Positions 55,431-64,000 of a stretch of DNA of 64,000 nucleotides are shown here, piece by piece. This DNA is from G963422275 sp963422275. GTDB taxonomy: Bacteria; Pseudomonadota; Alphaproteobacteria; Rhodobacterales; Rhodobacteraceae. The translations under genes and the position numbers were made by a program. The stretch is taken from NCBI GenBank assembly GCA_963422275.1, contig OY729418.1:3348001-3412000 (forward strand), written 5' to 3'. The notes beneath the pieces are model-generated. The model worked only from the letters and a program-made list of their open reading frames with translations. It had not been told where the DNA came from and did no database searches. Position 1 is the first letter of the stretch. Each line of letters starts with the position of its first letter.

Positions 55431-55580
55431 GCAGACCTGTTAGACATTAAGAAAAAAGATGTCCATTATCGCTTGCAATAGGTTTCTTGGGCGATGGAAC
55501 AAAAGCACAGCGGCGGCTCGTTTGGTTTCAAATTTGATTCGGGATCGAGACTGCTGGCAGTCGACGCAGTGGGAGGTCAA

Positions 55581-57113
55581 ATGGCAGAAATTTTGCGTGA
55601 GCTGGAAGAGCGTCGCGAGAGTGCTAGAAGGGGCGGAGGGGCAAGACGGACCGATGCACAGCACAAGAAGGGTAAACTGACTGCGCGCGAGCGCGTCGAG
55701 ATACTCTTGGATGAAGGGTCGTTCGAAGAGTTTGACATGTTCGTCACGCACCGCTGCTCTGATTTCGGAATCGCTGAAACGAAGTATTCCGGTGACGGCG
55801 TGGTGACCGGATGGGGCACGATCAATGGTCGGCTGACATACGTGTTCAGCCAAGATTTCACGGTCTTTGGGGGATCGCTCTCGGAGACCCACGCGCAAAA
55901 GATCTGCAAGATCATGGACATGGCTATGAAGAACGGTGCTCCCATAGTTGGTCTCAACGATTCCGGTGGAGCTCGAATCCAGGAAGGTGTCGCGTCGCTA
56001 GCTGGGTACGCGGAGGTCTTCCAACGGAATATACTTGCGTCGGGAGTCGTGCCTCAGATCAGCGTGATCATGGGGCCTTGCGCCGGCGGGGCAGTCTATT
56101 CTCCTGCCATAACCGATTTCATTTTCATGGTACGGGACAGTTCTTACATGTTCGTGACCGGTCCGGATGTCGTGAAAACGGTGACCAACGAGGTGATTTC
56201 GGCGGAGGAGCTCGGAGGTGCGAAGACGCACACGTCTGTTTCATCTGTTGCCGACGGCGCTTTCGACAATGATGTGGAGGCATTGATCGAGGTGCGTCGC
56301 CTCTTTGACTTTCTGCCGCTGTCCAACAGGGAACGACCGCCGACACGCCCAACGTTCGATAGCCGTGATAGGGCTGAGGACGCGCTGGACACACTCGTTC
56401 CCGAAAATTCCAATGCCCCGTACGATATCAAGGAGTTGATTCTGAAAATCGCAGACGAAGCTGACATGTTCGAGATTCAAGAGGATTTCGCCAAGAACAT
56501 CGTGACCGGATTCATTCGGATGGAGGGATCGACCGTAGGAGTGGTAGCGAATCAACCCATGGTCCTTGCAGGCTGTCTTGATATCGACAGTTCACGAAAG
56601 GCTGGTCGATTCGTCAGGTTCTGTGACGCATTCGAAATCCCCATCGTGACATTTGTCGATGTCCCTGGCTTCCTACCGGGAACAGCGCAAGAATATGGCG
56701 GGATCATCAAGCACGGAGCCAAGCTTCTGTTCGCTTACGGGGAAGCTACAGTTCCAAAGGTCACGGTTATCACTCGAAAAGCCTACGGCGGAGCCTACGA
56801 TGTCATGGCTTCCAAACACCTGCGCGGAGACATCAACTATGCGTGGCCAAGTGCCCAGATTGCCGTGATGGGTGCAAAGGGTGCGGTTGAGATTCTACAT
56901 CGCTCAGAAATTGGAGATTCGGAACTGGTCGCCAAGCGAACATCGGACTACGAGAAGCGATTTGCGAATCCGTTCGTTGCAGCGGAACGCGGATTCATAG
57001 ACGAGGTGATCGCTCCACACTCGACCCGTCGGCGGCTGTGCCGGGCTCTCTCGGTGTTGAGGAACAAGAGACTAAGCAACCCACCAAAAAAACACGACAA
57101 CATTCCGCTCTGA
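55581..57113 (+). CDS. pccB: Propionyl-CoA carboxylase beta chain
   Basis: 510 residues from the ATG at 55581, which has GGGAGGT just before it; an upstream frame extension of 29 codons is not used. Carboxyltransferase domains: KLTARERVEILLDEGSFEEF, NDSGGARIQEGVASLAGYAE, GPCAGGAVYSPAITDFIFMV (oxyanion loop), and C-terminal DVPGFLPGTAQEYGGIIKHG, RKAYGGAYDVMASKHLRGDI. Transfers carboxyl from biotin to propionyl-CoA, giving methylmalonyl-CoA. First gene of the propionate cluster. Confidence 0.96.
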   Translation: MAEILRELEERRESARRGGGARRTDAQHKKGKLTARERVEILLDEGSFEEFDMFVTHRCSDFGIAETKYSGDGVVTGWGTINGRLTYVFSQDFTVFGGSLSETHAQKICKIMDMAMKNGAPIVGLNDSGGARIQEGVASLAGYAEVFQRNILASGVVPQISVIMGPCAGGAVYSPAITDFIFMVRDSSYMFVTGPDVVKTVTNEVISAEELGGAKTHTSVSSVADGAFDNDVEALIEVRRLFDFLPLSNRERPPTRPTFDSRDRAEDALDTLVPENSNAPYDIKELILKIADEADMFEIQEDFAKNIVTGFIRMEGSTVGVVANQPMVLAGCLDIDSSRKAGRFVRFCDAFEIPIVTFVDVPGFLPGTAQEYGGIIKHGAKLLFAYGEATVPKVTVITRKAYGGAYDVMASKHLRGDINYAWPSAQIAVMGAKGAVEILHRSEIGDSELVAKRTSDYEKRFANPFVAAERGFIDEVIAPHSTRRRLCRALSVLRNKRLSNPPKKHDNIPL

Positions 57114-57488
57114 CGCTATGAACCACGAATTCCGGCAATGCTGCGGCCCAGCAAAATCTCGGTTGAACCAGCGAGTTGTCGTGGCTGGCACTGCAGCATG
57201 TCTATCTCTTCGCAAAGATGCGTCCGGCAAGCGGTAAACGTTCGGGAAAAACCGACGCGGTAATGGACAGTTGCGTGCGTATATCGTCTTGTGTTTTACA
57301 TGCGGCAGTGCACTCGCGGCTATTGACTTCAACGGTAATTCAATTGCCTGTGCTAAAACGACAGACCCATCCAAGACACTTGCAATTCTCCGGTGTTCGA
57401 GGTACCCATGTTGCGTTTTCCAGTCTTTGCGCGACGACAATTGCAGAAGCGAGCCCGGAAGGCCGTACTACGTGGAAGGAGAGGATCA
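57114..57488. other. 375-bp spacer between pccB and the small lipoprotein gene
   Basis: No gene is supported; small frames on both strands lack features. The usual Rhodobacterales cluster has one or two small genes here, so part of the spacer may be a lost gene. A possible -35 element (TTGACT at 57323) is seen without a convincing -10. Confidence 0.45.
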
Positions 57489-57677
57489 ATGCGAGGTATA
57501 TTGATTGCTACCGTTGTGACAGGAATGCTGGCTGTCTCTGCATGCACTCAAAAAGAGGTCGACAGAACCGTATTGGGAGCAGCTATTGGTGCGGTTGCCG
57601 GTGAAGTCATAGACGACAAGCCGGTGGAAGGAGCCGTCGCAGGCGGGGCAATTGGATACATATCTGCACAGAATTAG
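57489..57677 (+). CDS. Small glycine-zipper lipoprotein
   Basis: 62 residues: signal peptide MRGILIATVVTGMLAVSAC with lipobox VSAC, then QKEVDRTVLGAAIGAVAGEV and KPVEGAVAGGAIGYISAQN, a glycine-zipper segment. GGAGAGGATC precedes the ATG. A lipoprotein of this kind commonly lies between pccB and pccA in Rhodobacterales. Role unknown, presumably in the envelope. Confidence 0.75.
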   Translation: MRGILIATVVTGMLAVSACTQKEVDRTVLGAAIGAVAGEVIDDKPVEGAVAGGAIGYISAQN

Positions 57678-57776
57678 GCACCGGTGCCTGATCTCGATAT
57701 TTTCCTGACTTGAGGCAGCATGGTACATTGTTAAAGCCGCTTGGTGCCGCTTGAAAGGCGCGAGCAGTTAAGCCCA

Positions 57777-59777
57777 ATGTTCAAGAAAATCCTGATAGCG
57801 AATCGGGGCGAAATCGCTTGCCGAGTAATGAAGTCGGCAAGCGAAATGGGCATCCGGACGGTCGCCGTGTTCTCCGATGCCGACAAGAGATCTCTTCATG
57901 TCAGGAGGGCAGACGAGGCTGTCCACATCGGGCCGTCCCAAGCTTCGGAATCATACCTTTCGATTGAGAGAATCCTAGAGGCGATTCGAGAAACTGGCGC
58001 GGACGCCGTGCATCCGGGTTACGGTTTTCTTTCTGAAAACAAAGATTTTGCCGAAGCCTTGGAGTCTGAAGGCGTTGCATTCGTTGGTCCCCCTGTCGCC
58101 GCCATCGAGGCGATGGGAGATAAAATAACATCCAAGAAACTGGCAAAGGACGCAGGTGTTCCAACGGTACCCGGACACTTGGGCTTGATAGAGAGCGGTG
58201 ACGAGGCAGTGCAGGTCGCAAATGGCATAGGCTTTCCTGTCATGATCAAGGCGTCTGCTGGCGGCGGCGGAAAGGGAATGCGCATTGCTTGGAGCGAGAA
58301 CGAGGTGAGGGAGGGATTTCAATCGTCAAGAAGTGAAGCCGCGGGTTCGTTCGGCGACGATAGGATCTTCATGGAAAAATTCATTGACCGTCCCCGTCAC
58401 ATCGAGATCCAAGTTCTTGCCGACAAGCACGGAAACTGCATTTTTCTCAATGAACGTGAGTGCTCTATCCAGCGTCGTAACCAGAAGATCATCGAAGAGG
58501 CACCGTCACCCTTCTTGGACGAGGAGACTCGGGCATCCATGGGAGCCCAGGCTGTGGCACTCGCCAAGGCAGCCGACTATCATTCTGTGGGAACGGTCGA
58601 GTTTATCGTAGATGCCGAAAGGAATTTTTACTTTATCGAGATGAACACACGCCTGCAGGTGGAGCATCCAGTAACGGAACTGATCACGGGCGTGGACATC
58701 GTTGCGGAAATGATCGGCATTGCCGCTGGCGAAAAGTTGAAGCTCGAACAGAAGGATGTCGTTGCTGGCGGATGGGCATTCGAGTCCAGAATTTACGCTG
58801 AGGACCCGTACCGGAATTTTCTCCCCTCAATAGGGCGCCTCTCCCGCTACCGGCCCCCGCCTGAGGATGTCGGCGGAGCCGCATCAATCCGAAACGACAC
58901 CGGCGTTATTGAAGGCGACGAAATCAGCATCCATTACGACCCGATGATTGCAAAGCTGTGCACTTGGGGCGAAGACCGGGAAGAAGCAATGGACAGCATG
59001 CGCAAGAGCCTCGATTCATTCGAAATCGAAGGAATTGCCTGCAACATTTCGTTCCTTTCGGCGGTTTTCGACAATCCACGGTTCATTTCCGGGCACATTA
59101 CGACGTCTTTCATTGCCGATGAATTCCCGGACGGATTCTGCGGGGTTGAGCTTCCCGACCAGACGCTGCAGCGTCTCGTGGCAGCGGTCGCGGTTTTCCA
59201 GGTGATCAGCGAGACCCGGCGAACGCAGATTTCTGGTCAACTCTCGAACAATGCGCGTCCGGTCGGACGGGAGTGGAACGTTTCCTTTGATGACAAGGCC
59301 TTCAATGTGGGAGTCGCAAATAGCAACAAGGCATATTCCGCCAGTTTCGATGACGGAACCAGGGTAATCGTCGAGACCAGTTGGCAGCCAGGCCAATCTC
59401 TTGCGTCTATTTCTGCGGACGACGCCGAGCTGACGTTGAAAGTGGATCCGATTTCTGGAGGATTCAGAATTCGACATCGGGGGACGGACATCAGGGCGTC
59501 AGTGCGGGCACCTCGACATGCGGAGCTTGGCGCCCTCATGGCGAAGAAAATGCCGTCAGACATGTCCAAACAGCTCCTTTGCCCGATGCCTGGCCTGCTA
59601 GTTTCATTGCAAGTGAGTGTCGGAGATGAGGTGGAGTCCGGACAGGCACTCTGCGTGATTGAGGCCATGAAGATGGAGAACATTCTCAAGGCCGAACGAA
59701 CGGCAAGAATAAAGTCGATCTCGGCTAACCCGGGAGACATTCTCACAATTGACAAAGTGATTCTGGAGTTCGAATGA
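57777..59777 (+). CDS. pccA: Propionyl-CoA carboxylase alpha chain (biotin carboxylase + BCCP)
   Basis: 666 residues from the ATG at 57777 (MFKKILIANRGEIACRVMKS). Biotin carboxylase core: VHPGYGFLSENKDFAEALES, ATP-grasp loop KASAGGGGKGMRIAW, FIEMNTRLQVEHPVTELITG. A linker (BT) domain follows. The C-terminal biotinyl domain has CVIEAMKMENIL with the biotinylated lysine at 632. Works with PccB to carboxylate propionyl-CoA. Confidence 0.96.
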   Translation: MFKKILIANRGEIACRVMKSASEMGIRTVAVFSDADKRSLHVRRADEAVHIGPSQASESYLSIERILEAIRETGADAVHPGYGFLSENKDFAEALESEGVAFVGPPVAAIEAMGDKITSKKLAKDAGVPTVPGHLGLIESGDEAVQVANGIGFPVMIKASAGGGGKGMRIAWSENEVREGFQSSRSEAAGSFGDDRIFMEKFIDRPRHIEIQVLADKHGNCIFLNERECSIQRRNQKIIEEAPSPFLDEETRASMGAQAVALAKAADYHSVGTVEFIVDAERNFYFIEMNTRLQVEHPVTELITGVDIVAEMIGIAAGEKLKLEQKDVVAGGWAFESRIYAEDPYRNFLPSIGRLSRYRPPPEDVGGAASIRNDTGVIEGDEISIHYDPMIAKLCTWGEDREEAMDSMRKSLDSFEIEGIACNISFLSAVFDNPRFISGHITTSFIADEFPDGFCGVELPDQTLQRLVAAVAVFQVISETRRTQISGQLSNNARPVGREWNVSFDDKAFNVGVANSNKAYSASFDDGTRVIVETSWQPGQSLASISADDAELTLKVDPISGGFRIRHRGTDIRASVRAPRHAELGALMAKKMPSDMSKQLLCPMPGLLVSLQVSVGDEVESGQALCVIEAMKMENILKAERTARIKSISANPGDILTIDKVILEFE

Positions 59778-59863
59778 GCCTGCCTTTAGCTGGCAGCCTT
59801 GGACATGGAAATCGCGTTAATTGATGCGGTCAGTCCCGCTTTGGTTCTGCGCTGGAACCTCCG

Positions 59864-60325
59864 TCAGCGCGAACGGATCTCTTGTTGCCGCAAAGGGAAC
59901 TTGTCGATTGCTCGAGTGATTTCTCGAACGGACCAAGGGAATGGCTTTCGAAGTTTGATTTCGCCGTCTTTGCCGACAATCACGAGCGAAAACCCCCTGG
60001 GCCGAAACCTGCTTCTCAGTCCGCTTTGCACTGCAGGTGAAGTGTCGATCAAGACAATCACGTCGCGCTCCAGCAACTGTTCCTCTCCATCTCGCAGCAG
60101 TTCCATTTGCTCCGAAAATCTCGGGTCGTTTGGCGAGTCGGCCAGAACGATTATTGGCCTGGTTAGCCATTGAAACTGTTCGATGGACGTTGATGCGTGC
60201 TCTGATGACGTGGCATCCAGCACTTCCAGCTCCGTAGACCCGTCATCATCTGGGGCGTCAGTCTGCTGGGCAGCGGCCGCAACAGTAGCAAGGAACGAGA
60301 ATATGAGCGCACGCTGAAGCATCAA
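59864..60325 (-). CDS. DUF4174 periplasmic protein
   Basis: 153 residues. Signal peptide ALIFSFLATVAAAAQ, then the DUF4174 core FQWLTRPIIVLADSPNDPRF, LLRDGEEQLLERDVIVLIDT, RPRGFSLVIVGKDGEIKLRK and PFPWSVREITRAIDKFPLRQ. Thioredoxin-like in shape but without a CxxC pair. It regularly sits between pccA and the mutase gene in Rhodobacterales, in opposite orientation as here. Function unknown. Confidence 0.9.
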   Translation of the reverse strand: MMLQRALIFSFLATVAAAAQQTDAPDDDGSTELEVLDATSSEHASTSIEQFQWLTRPIIVLADSPNDPRFSEQMELLRDGEEQLLERDVIVLIDTSPAVQSGLRSRFRPRGFSLVIVGKDGEIKLRKPFPWSVREITRAIDKFPLRQQEIRSR

Positions 60326-60444
60326 CCAGGCAAGGACCCAAAATTAGTTATCCACATTAGAATCCAGTTGCAAGAAATCTGCAAGTCTTTCGTGTACTTT
60401 GTCATGGTGCAGTAATCTCCGGCTACCCGGTTGCTCAGCAAACG

Positions 60445-60452
60445 TTTGCAAA
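60445..60452. promoter_or_regulatory. TTTGCAAA palindrome upstream of the mutase gene
   Basis: TTTGCAAA occurs 193 bp before the methylmalonyl-CoA mutase start, with a weak second half (TTCGCA) a few bases downstream. As I recall, PccR (ScfR family), which controls propionyl-CoA genes in Rhodobacter sphaeroides, recognises paired TTTGCAAA sites. No PccR gene is in the window. The rest of the 60326-60644 spacer shows nothing else clear. Confidence 0.4.
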
Positions 60453-60644
60453 AGTCCTTCGCACATCCGGTTCGTCTGTTCGTGACTAAATATGGGCATT
60501 GTGCCCTAATGCCGCAAGAGACCTGCCAGATGAAACCGATAAGCCAGACATTTGCGGCAAGTCGGAAATTTGCCTTATGAAAATTGATCAAGTCGGTTTA
60601 GACTGCCGCACATCTGCGAGAAAACTGGATTAAGAGACGTAATA

Positions 60645-62795
60645 ATGACTGCTAACTTGGAAAGTTGGCGAGAGCTCGCGCGAAACGAGCGCAAGGGCAA
60701 ACCGCTGGACGAACTAGTCTGGAAGACGCTCGAAGGGATCGATGTTAACCCGCTCTACACATCGGCTGACCTTGAAGGTCTCGATCATATGGACACCCTG
60801 CCAGGAATCGATCCGTTCATACGGGGCCCGCGTGCAACCATGTACGTGGAGCGCCCGTGGACCATTCGGCAGTACGCTGGCTTCTCGACCGCAGAAGAGT
60901 CCAACGCATTCTTTCGGGATGCGTTAGCCTCCGGTCAGCAAGGCGTTTCCGTGGCCTTCGATTTGGCCACCCACCGCGGGTATGATAGCGACCATCCGAG
61001 GGTTGAAGGCGATGTCGGCAAAGCAGGGGTCGCAGTCGACAGCGTGGAGGATATGAAAATCCTGTTCAAGGGTATCCCTCTCGGGAAAATTTCCGTGTCG
61101 ATGACCATGAACGGGGCCGTGATCCCAACACTGGCGAACTTCATCGTTGCTGGCGAAGAACAGAGCGTGAGATGTTTCGACCTCTCGGGCACGATTCAAA
61201 ACGACATACTGAAAGAGTTTATGGTCCGGAACACCTACGTTTACCCACCTACGCCGTCGATGCGGATAGTGGCGGATATAATCGAGTTCGCAAGTGCCGA
61301 AATGCCAAAGTTCAACTCGATTTCAATATCTGGCTACCACATGCAGGAGGCCGGTGCGAACCTAGTCCAGGAACTTGCCTACACTCTCGCAAACGGGCGC
61401 GAATACGTGCGAGCCGCAATCGGACGCGGAATGGATGTGGACGCTTTTGCTGGCCGCCTCTCATTTTTCTTTGCTGTTGGCATGAATTTTTTCTTGGAGG
61501 TTGCGAAGCTTCGCGCTGCCCGCCTTCTTTGGAGTCGAATCATGTCCGAGTTCAATCCAGCCAAGCCCCGCTCGAAAATGTTGAGAATGCACTGTCAGAC
61601 AAGCGGAGTGAGCCTCCAGGAGCAAGATCCCTACAACAATGTCGTGCGGACTGCGTACGAGGCCATGTCAGCAGTGCTTGGAGGCACGCAATCCCTGCAT
61701 ACCAATTCACTGGACGAAGCAATTGCCTTGCCGACCGAATTTTCTGCTAGGATTGCACGCAACACGCAGCTTGTCCTTCAGGAGGAGACCGGTGTGACGA
61801 AAACTGTAGATCCTCTTGCAGGGTCGTACTACGTTGAGTCCCTTACGGCTGAAATCGCCGGCAAGGCATGGGAAATGCTCGAAGAGATTGAGGCCTTGGG
61901 CGGCATGACAAAGGCGGTGATTTCCGGCATTCCGAAGCTCCGCATCGAGGAGGCTGCCGCTCGTCGACAAGCAATGATCGATCGTGGTGAGGAAGTTGTT
62001 GTCGGATTGAACAAATATCGTCCGAAGACCGGCGAAGGCGTTGAATATAGGGAAATCAAGAATGAAAAGGTGAGGGAGGCACAGCTGGCTCGTCTGAGGC
62101 GCGTCAAGGAAAGCAGGGACGAAAATCGATGCCGAGCGACGCTCGCGGATCTTGAAAGGAAGGCTGCAGAGGGGGGTAATCTGCTCGAAGCAGCAATCCA
62201 TGCGGCACGTGCGCGTGCAACAGTTGGCGAAATCTCAAGAGCCATGGAAAATGTCTTTGGCAGGCACCGGGCTGAATCCTCGACACTGTCCGGCGTATAC
62301 GGAAAGGAGTATGAAGAGGATAAGGAATTTTTGAAGATACAAGAGGACATCAGAAAATTTGAGTTTGAGGAAGGGCGGCGCCCCAGAATGTTTGTGGCGA
62401 AATTGGGGCAGGACGGACACGACCGCGGTGCCAAGGTGGTAGCCACTGCGTTTGCCGATATTGGTTTCGATGTCGAGATTGGCCCGTTGTTTCAGACTCC
62501 CGAAGAGGCTGCTCGCGACGCCGTTGACAGCGATGTCCACGTCATTGGGATCAGTTCTCAAGCGGCCGGCCATACAACGCTTGCCCCGAAATTGATAGAA
62601 GCACTTAAGGAAGAGGGGGCCGAAGACATCATTGTGGTTTGCGGAGGCGTGATCCCGAAGCAGGACTATGGATTTCTGGAAAAATCTGGCGTCAGCGCCG
62701 TGTTTGGCCCCGGGACCAATATTCCGGACGCCGCGAGGTCTGTGCTCCGGCTTATCCGGGGAGCAACGCAGCAAGGCATGGGGCCAGCGGTCTAA
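60645..62795 (+). CDS. scpA: Methylmalonyl-CoA mutase (B12-dependent)
   Basis: 716 residues, single-chain mutase. The substrate barrel includes RGPRATMYVERPWTIRQYAG, FDLATHRGYDSDHPRVEGDV and YPPTPSMRIVADIIEFAS. The C-terminal cobalamin domain has AKLGQDGHDRGAKVVATAFA with the cobalt-ligand His at 592 (DxHxxG), GISSQAAGHTTLAPKLIEAL and VVCGGVIPKQDYGFL. Converts (R)-methylmalonyl-CoA to succinyl-CoA. With pccAB and meaB it completes the pathway except for the epimerase. Confidence 0.96.
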   Translation: MTANLESWRELARNERKGKPLDELVWKTLEGIDVNPLYTSADLEGLDHMDTLPGIDPFIRGPRATMYVERPWTIRQYAGFSTAEESNAFFRDALASGQQGVSVAFDLATHRGYDSDHPRVEGDVGKAGVAVDSVEDMKILFKGIPLGKISVSMTMNGAVIPTLANFIVAGEEQSVRCFDLSGTIQNDILKEFMVRNTYVYPPTPSMRIVADIIEFASAEMPKFNSISISGYHMQEAGANLVQELAYTLANGREYVRAAIGRGMDVDAFAGRLSFFFAVGMNFFLEVAKLRAARLLWSRIMSEFNPAKPRSKMLRMHCQTSGVSLQEQDPYNNVVRTAYEAMSAVLGGTQSLHTNSLDEAIALPTEFSARIARNTQLVLQEETGVTKTVDPLAGSYYVESLTAEIAGKAWEMLEEIEALGGMTKAVISGIPKLRIEEAAARRQAMIDRGEEVVVGLNKYRPKTGEGVEYREIKNEKVREAQLARLRRVKESRDENRCRATLADLERKAAEGGNLLEAAIHAARARATVGEISRAMENVFGRHRAESSTLSGVYGKEYEEDKEFLKIQEDIRKFEFEEGRRPRMFVAKLGQDGHDRGAKVVATAFADIGFDVEIGPLFQTPEEAARDAVDSDVHVIGISSQAAGHTTLAPKLIEALKEEGAEDIIVVCGGVIPKQDYGFLEKSGVSAVFGPGTNIPDAARSVLRLIRGATQQGMGPAV

Positions 62796-62857
62796 AATTG
62801 TTTCAGTTCAAGTTGCGGCGAAGAGCTGTCCCCGGGCAAGGCGCTTCAAATAAAGAT

Positions 62858-64000
62858 CTAAAGCAGGAAGGCGGTGCCGAGTCCCAAGAATGCTAGAAAA
62901 CCAACAACATCGGTTACTGTGGTGACAAAAACCCCTGAGGCGAGTGCCGGGTCCACTTTGGCTTTTTGCAACCCGATCGGAATGAGGATACCGGACAGCC
63001 CGGCAAACAGCATGTTGATTATCATGGCGGCAGCAAGCACTAGGCCAAGCTCGGGCATACCGTACCACAGCAATCCGATCCCACCGATGATCACCGCAAA
63101 AATCAATCCGTTCATGATCCCCACCATTCCCTCACGGTGAATGACCCTCCAAGCGTTGGAATCCGTCAAGTCCTTGGTCGCCAATGATCGCACGGCGACG
63201 GTAAGCGACTGCGTACCGGCGTTTCCTCCCATCGATGCAACAATTGGCATTAAGACGGCCAATGCGACGATGCGCTCGATTGCCTCGGAAAACTGCGCAA
63301 TGACAATTGAGGCCAAGACAGCCGTGGCCAAATTGACAACGAGCCATGGGAATCGCTGGCGTGTTGTACTGGTGACACGGTCGGAAAGACTTTCGCCCCC
63401 AACGCCTGCAAGCAGCAAGATGTCCTCTTCTGCCTCCTCGTCCAGGACTGTCATGGCGTCGTCTATCGTGATGACTCCGACAACGCGTCCGGACTCATCG
63501 ACGACCGGGGACGATATCATATGGTACTGGTTGAATGCGTAGGCCACATCGTGCTGGCCCTGAAAGACCGAGATCGTCCTGAAGTCATCTTCCATGATGT
63601 CTGCTAGCTTGATTTCCCTCCGTGATCCCATGAGCCGTCCGAGTGCGACTTGCCCAACTGGTTTGGCCTGTGGATTCACCAGAATCACGTGGTAGAACTG
63701 TTCCGGCAGATCTGTTTCGGCGCGCATGAAATCGATCGCTTCGCCGACGTTCCAGTGTTGCGGCGCGAGTACCAGTTCGCGTTGCATCAGGCGGCCGGCT
63801 GATGCACTTGGATACTGAAGCGAACTCTCGACTGCCACGCGGTCAGCGTCGTCGAGTGCATCGAGGATGATCTCTTGTTGCCGGGGTTCGAGGTCCTCGA
63901 CCAGATCGACAACCTTATCCGACTCAAGCTCCCGGACGGTTTCCGCTAGCTGCGCCGGCGCAAGGAACGAAATCACTTCTTCTTGAATGGGAGCGTCGAG
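62858..64000 (-). CDS. mgtE: MgtE magnesium transporter (5' end outside window)
   Basis: At least 380 residues, open to the window edge. The N-domain end is visible: VEDLEPRQQEIILDALDDAD, QYPSASAGRLMQRELVLAP, then two CBS domains (FYHVILVNPQAKPVGQVALG; MISSPVVDESGRVVGVITID, DDAMTVLDEEAEEDILLLAG) and a C-terminal membrane domain with LMPIVASMGGNAGTQSLTVA and ASGVFVTTVTDVVGFLAFLG. Mg2+-gated channel of the inner membrane. Confidence 0.95.
   Translation of the reverse strand, partial: LDAPIQEEVISFLAPAQLAETVRELESDKVVDLVEDLEPRQQEIILDALDDADRVAVESSLQYPSASAGRLMQRELVLAPQHWNVGEAIDFMRAETDLPEQFYHVILVNPQAKPVGQVALGRLMGSRREIKLADIMEDDFRTISVFQGQHDVAYAFNQYHMISSPVVDESGRVVGVITIDDAMTVLDEEAEEDILLLAGVGGESLSDRVTSTTRQRFPWLVVNLATAVLASIVIAQFSEAIERIVALAVLMPIVASMGGNAGTQSLTVAVRSLATKDLTDSNAWRVIHREGMVGIMNGLIFAVIIGGIGLLWYGMPELGLVLAAAMIINMLFAGLSGILIPIGLQKAKVDPALASGVFVTTVTDVVGFLAFLGLGTAFLL

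Overview
The window looks like chromosomal DNA from an alphaproteobacterium of the Rhodobacterales (Roseobacter/Paracoccus-type). Evidence: a DUF6280 protein, which I know mainly from that order; the gene order pccB - lipoprotein - pccA - DUF4174 - methylmalonyl-CoA mutase; rpmB near meaB and a DUF3108 gene; efp next to an inositol-monophosphatase-like gene; isoaspartate methyltransferase - tolC - valS; an MmcB repair protein; and a tRNA-His without an encoded G-1 and with A73. The genome appears to be in an insertion-sequence expansion and decay phase: core genes are separated by long spacers holding IS elements of the IS5, IS427, IS982, IS1595 and IS630 types in every state from intact to fragmentary, and several host genes are broken.

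Region 1 to 6.0 kb is accessory. A hipBA toxin-antitoxin operon sits behind three palindromic operators spaced exactly 27 bp apart. Next to it is a helix-turn-helix plasmid/phage replication-type gene split by an IS982-family element with a perfect 9-bp target duplication. Decayed IS5 and IS1595 elements follow, and two copies of the 3' half of a tRNA-Cys gene suggest old integration sites. From 6.1 kb: an H-NS family protein, acetoacetyl-CoA synthetase, then a minus-strand operon for the 4-oxalomesaconate branch of protocatechuate/gallate meta-cleavage (hydratase, aldolase, tautomerase) that also carries a type I (VOC-fold) extradiol dioxygenase. An intact IS427-group element closes this segment.

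Region 14.4 to 31.2 kb holds housekeeping and envelope genes: M48 lipoprotein protease, isoaspartate methyltransferase, TolC, a solitary form-II CoxL-type molybdenum hydroxylase, ValS, a class V aminotransferase, an MsbA-like ABC exporter cut in two by an in-frame TGA immediately followed by ATG, a TIGR04283-type glycosyltransferase, YmdB, 5-formyl-THF cyclo-ligase and a two-domain OsmC protein. Region 31.2 to 34.7 kb is a nested IS array followed by AT-rich, foreign-looking genes. One of these is broken by a 25-bp tandem duplication.

Region 34.9 to 64 kb is mostly core: MmcB, tRNA-His, glutamate dehydrogenase, LepA, L28, MeaB, EF-P, a catalytically altered IMPase homologue, choline sulfatase, GNAT, PPOX-fold protein, YgfZ, YebC, DMT and Bcr/CflA transporters, the propionyl-CoA carboxylase / methylmalonyl-CoA mutase cluster and MgtE. 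PccAB, the mutase and MeaB together would turn propionyl-CoA into succinyl-CoA; no epimerase gene is in the window. I found no CRISPR array, rRNA or clearly new defence system. The most unusual signals are the operator array, the tRNA-Cys remnants, the split exporter, the in-frame internally deleted IS derivatives and the AT-rich gene pair.
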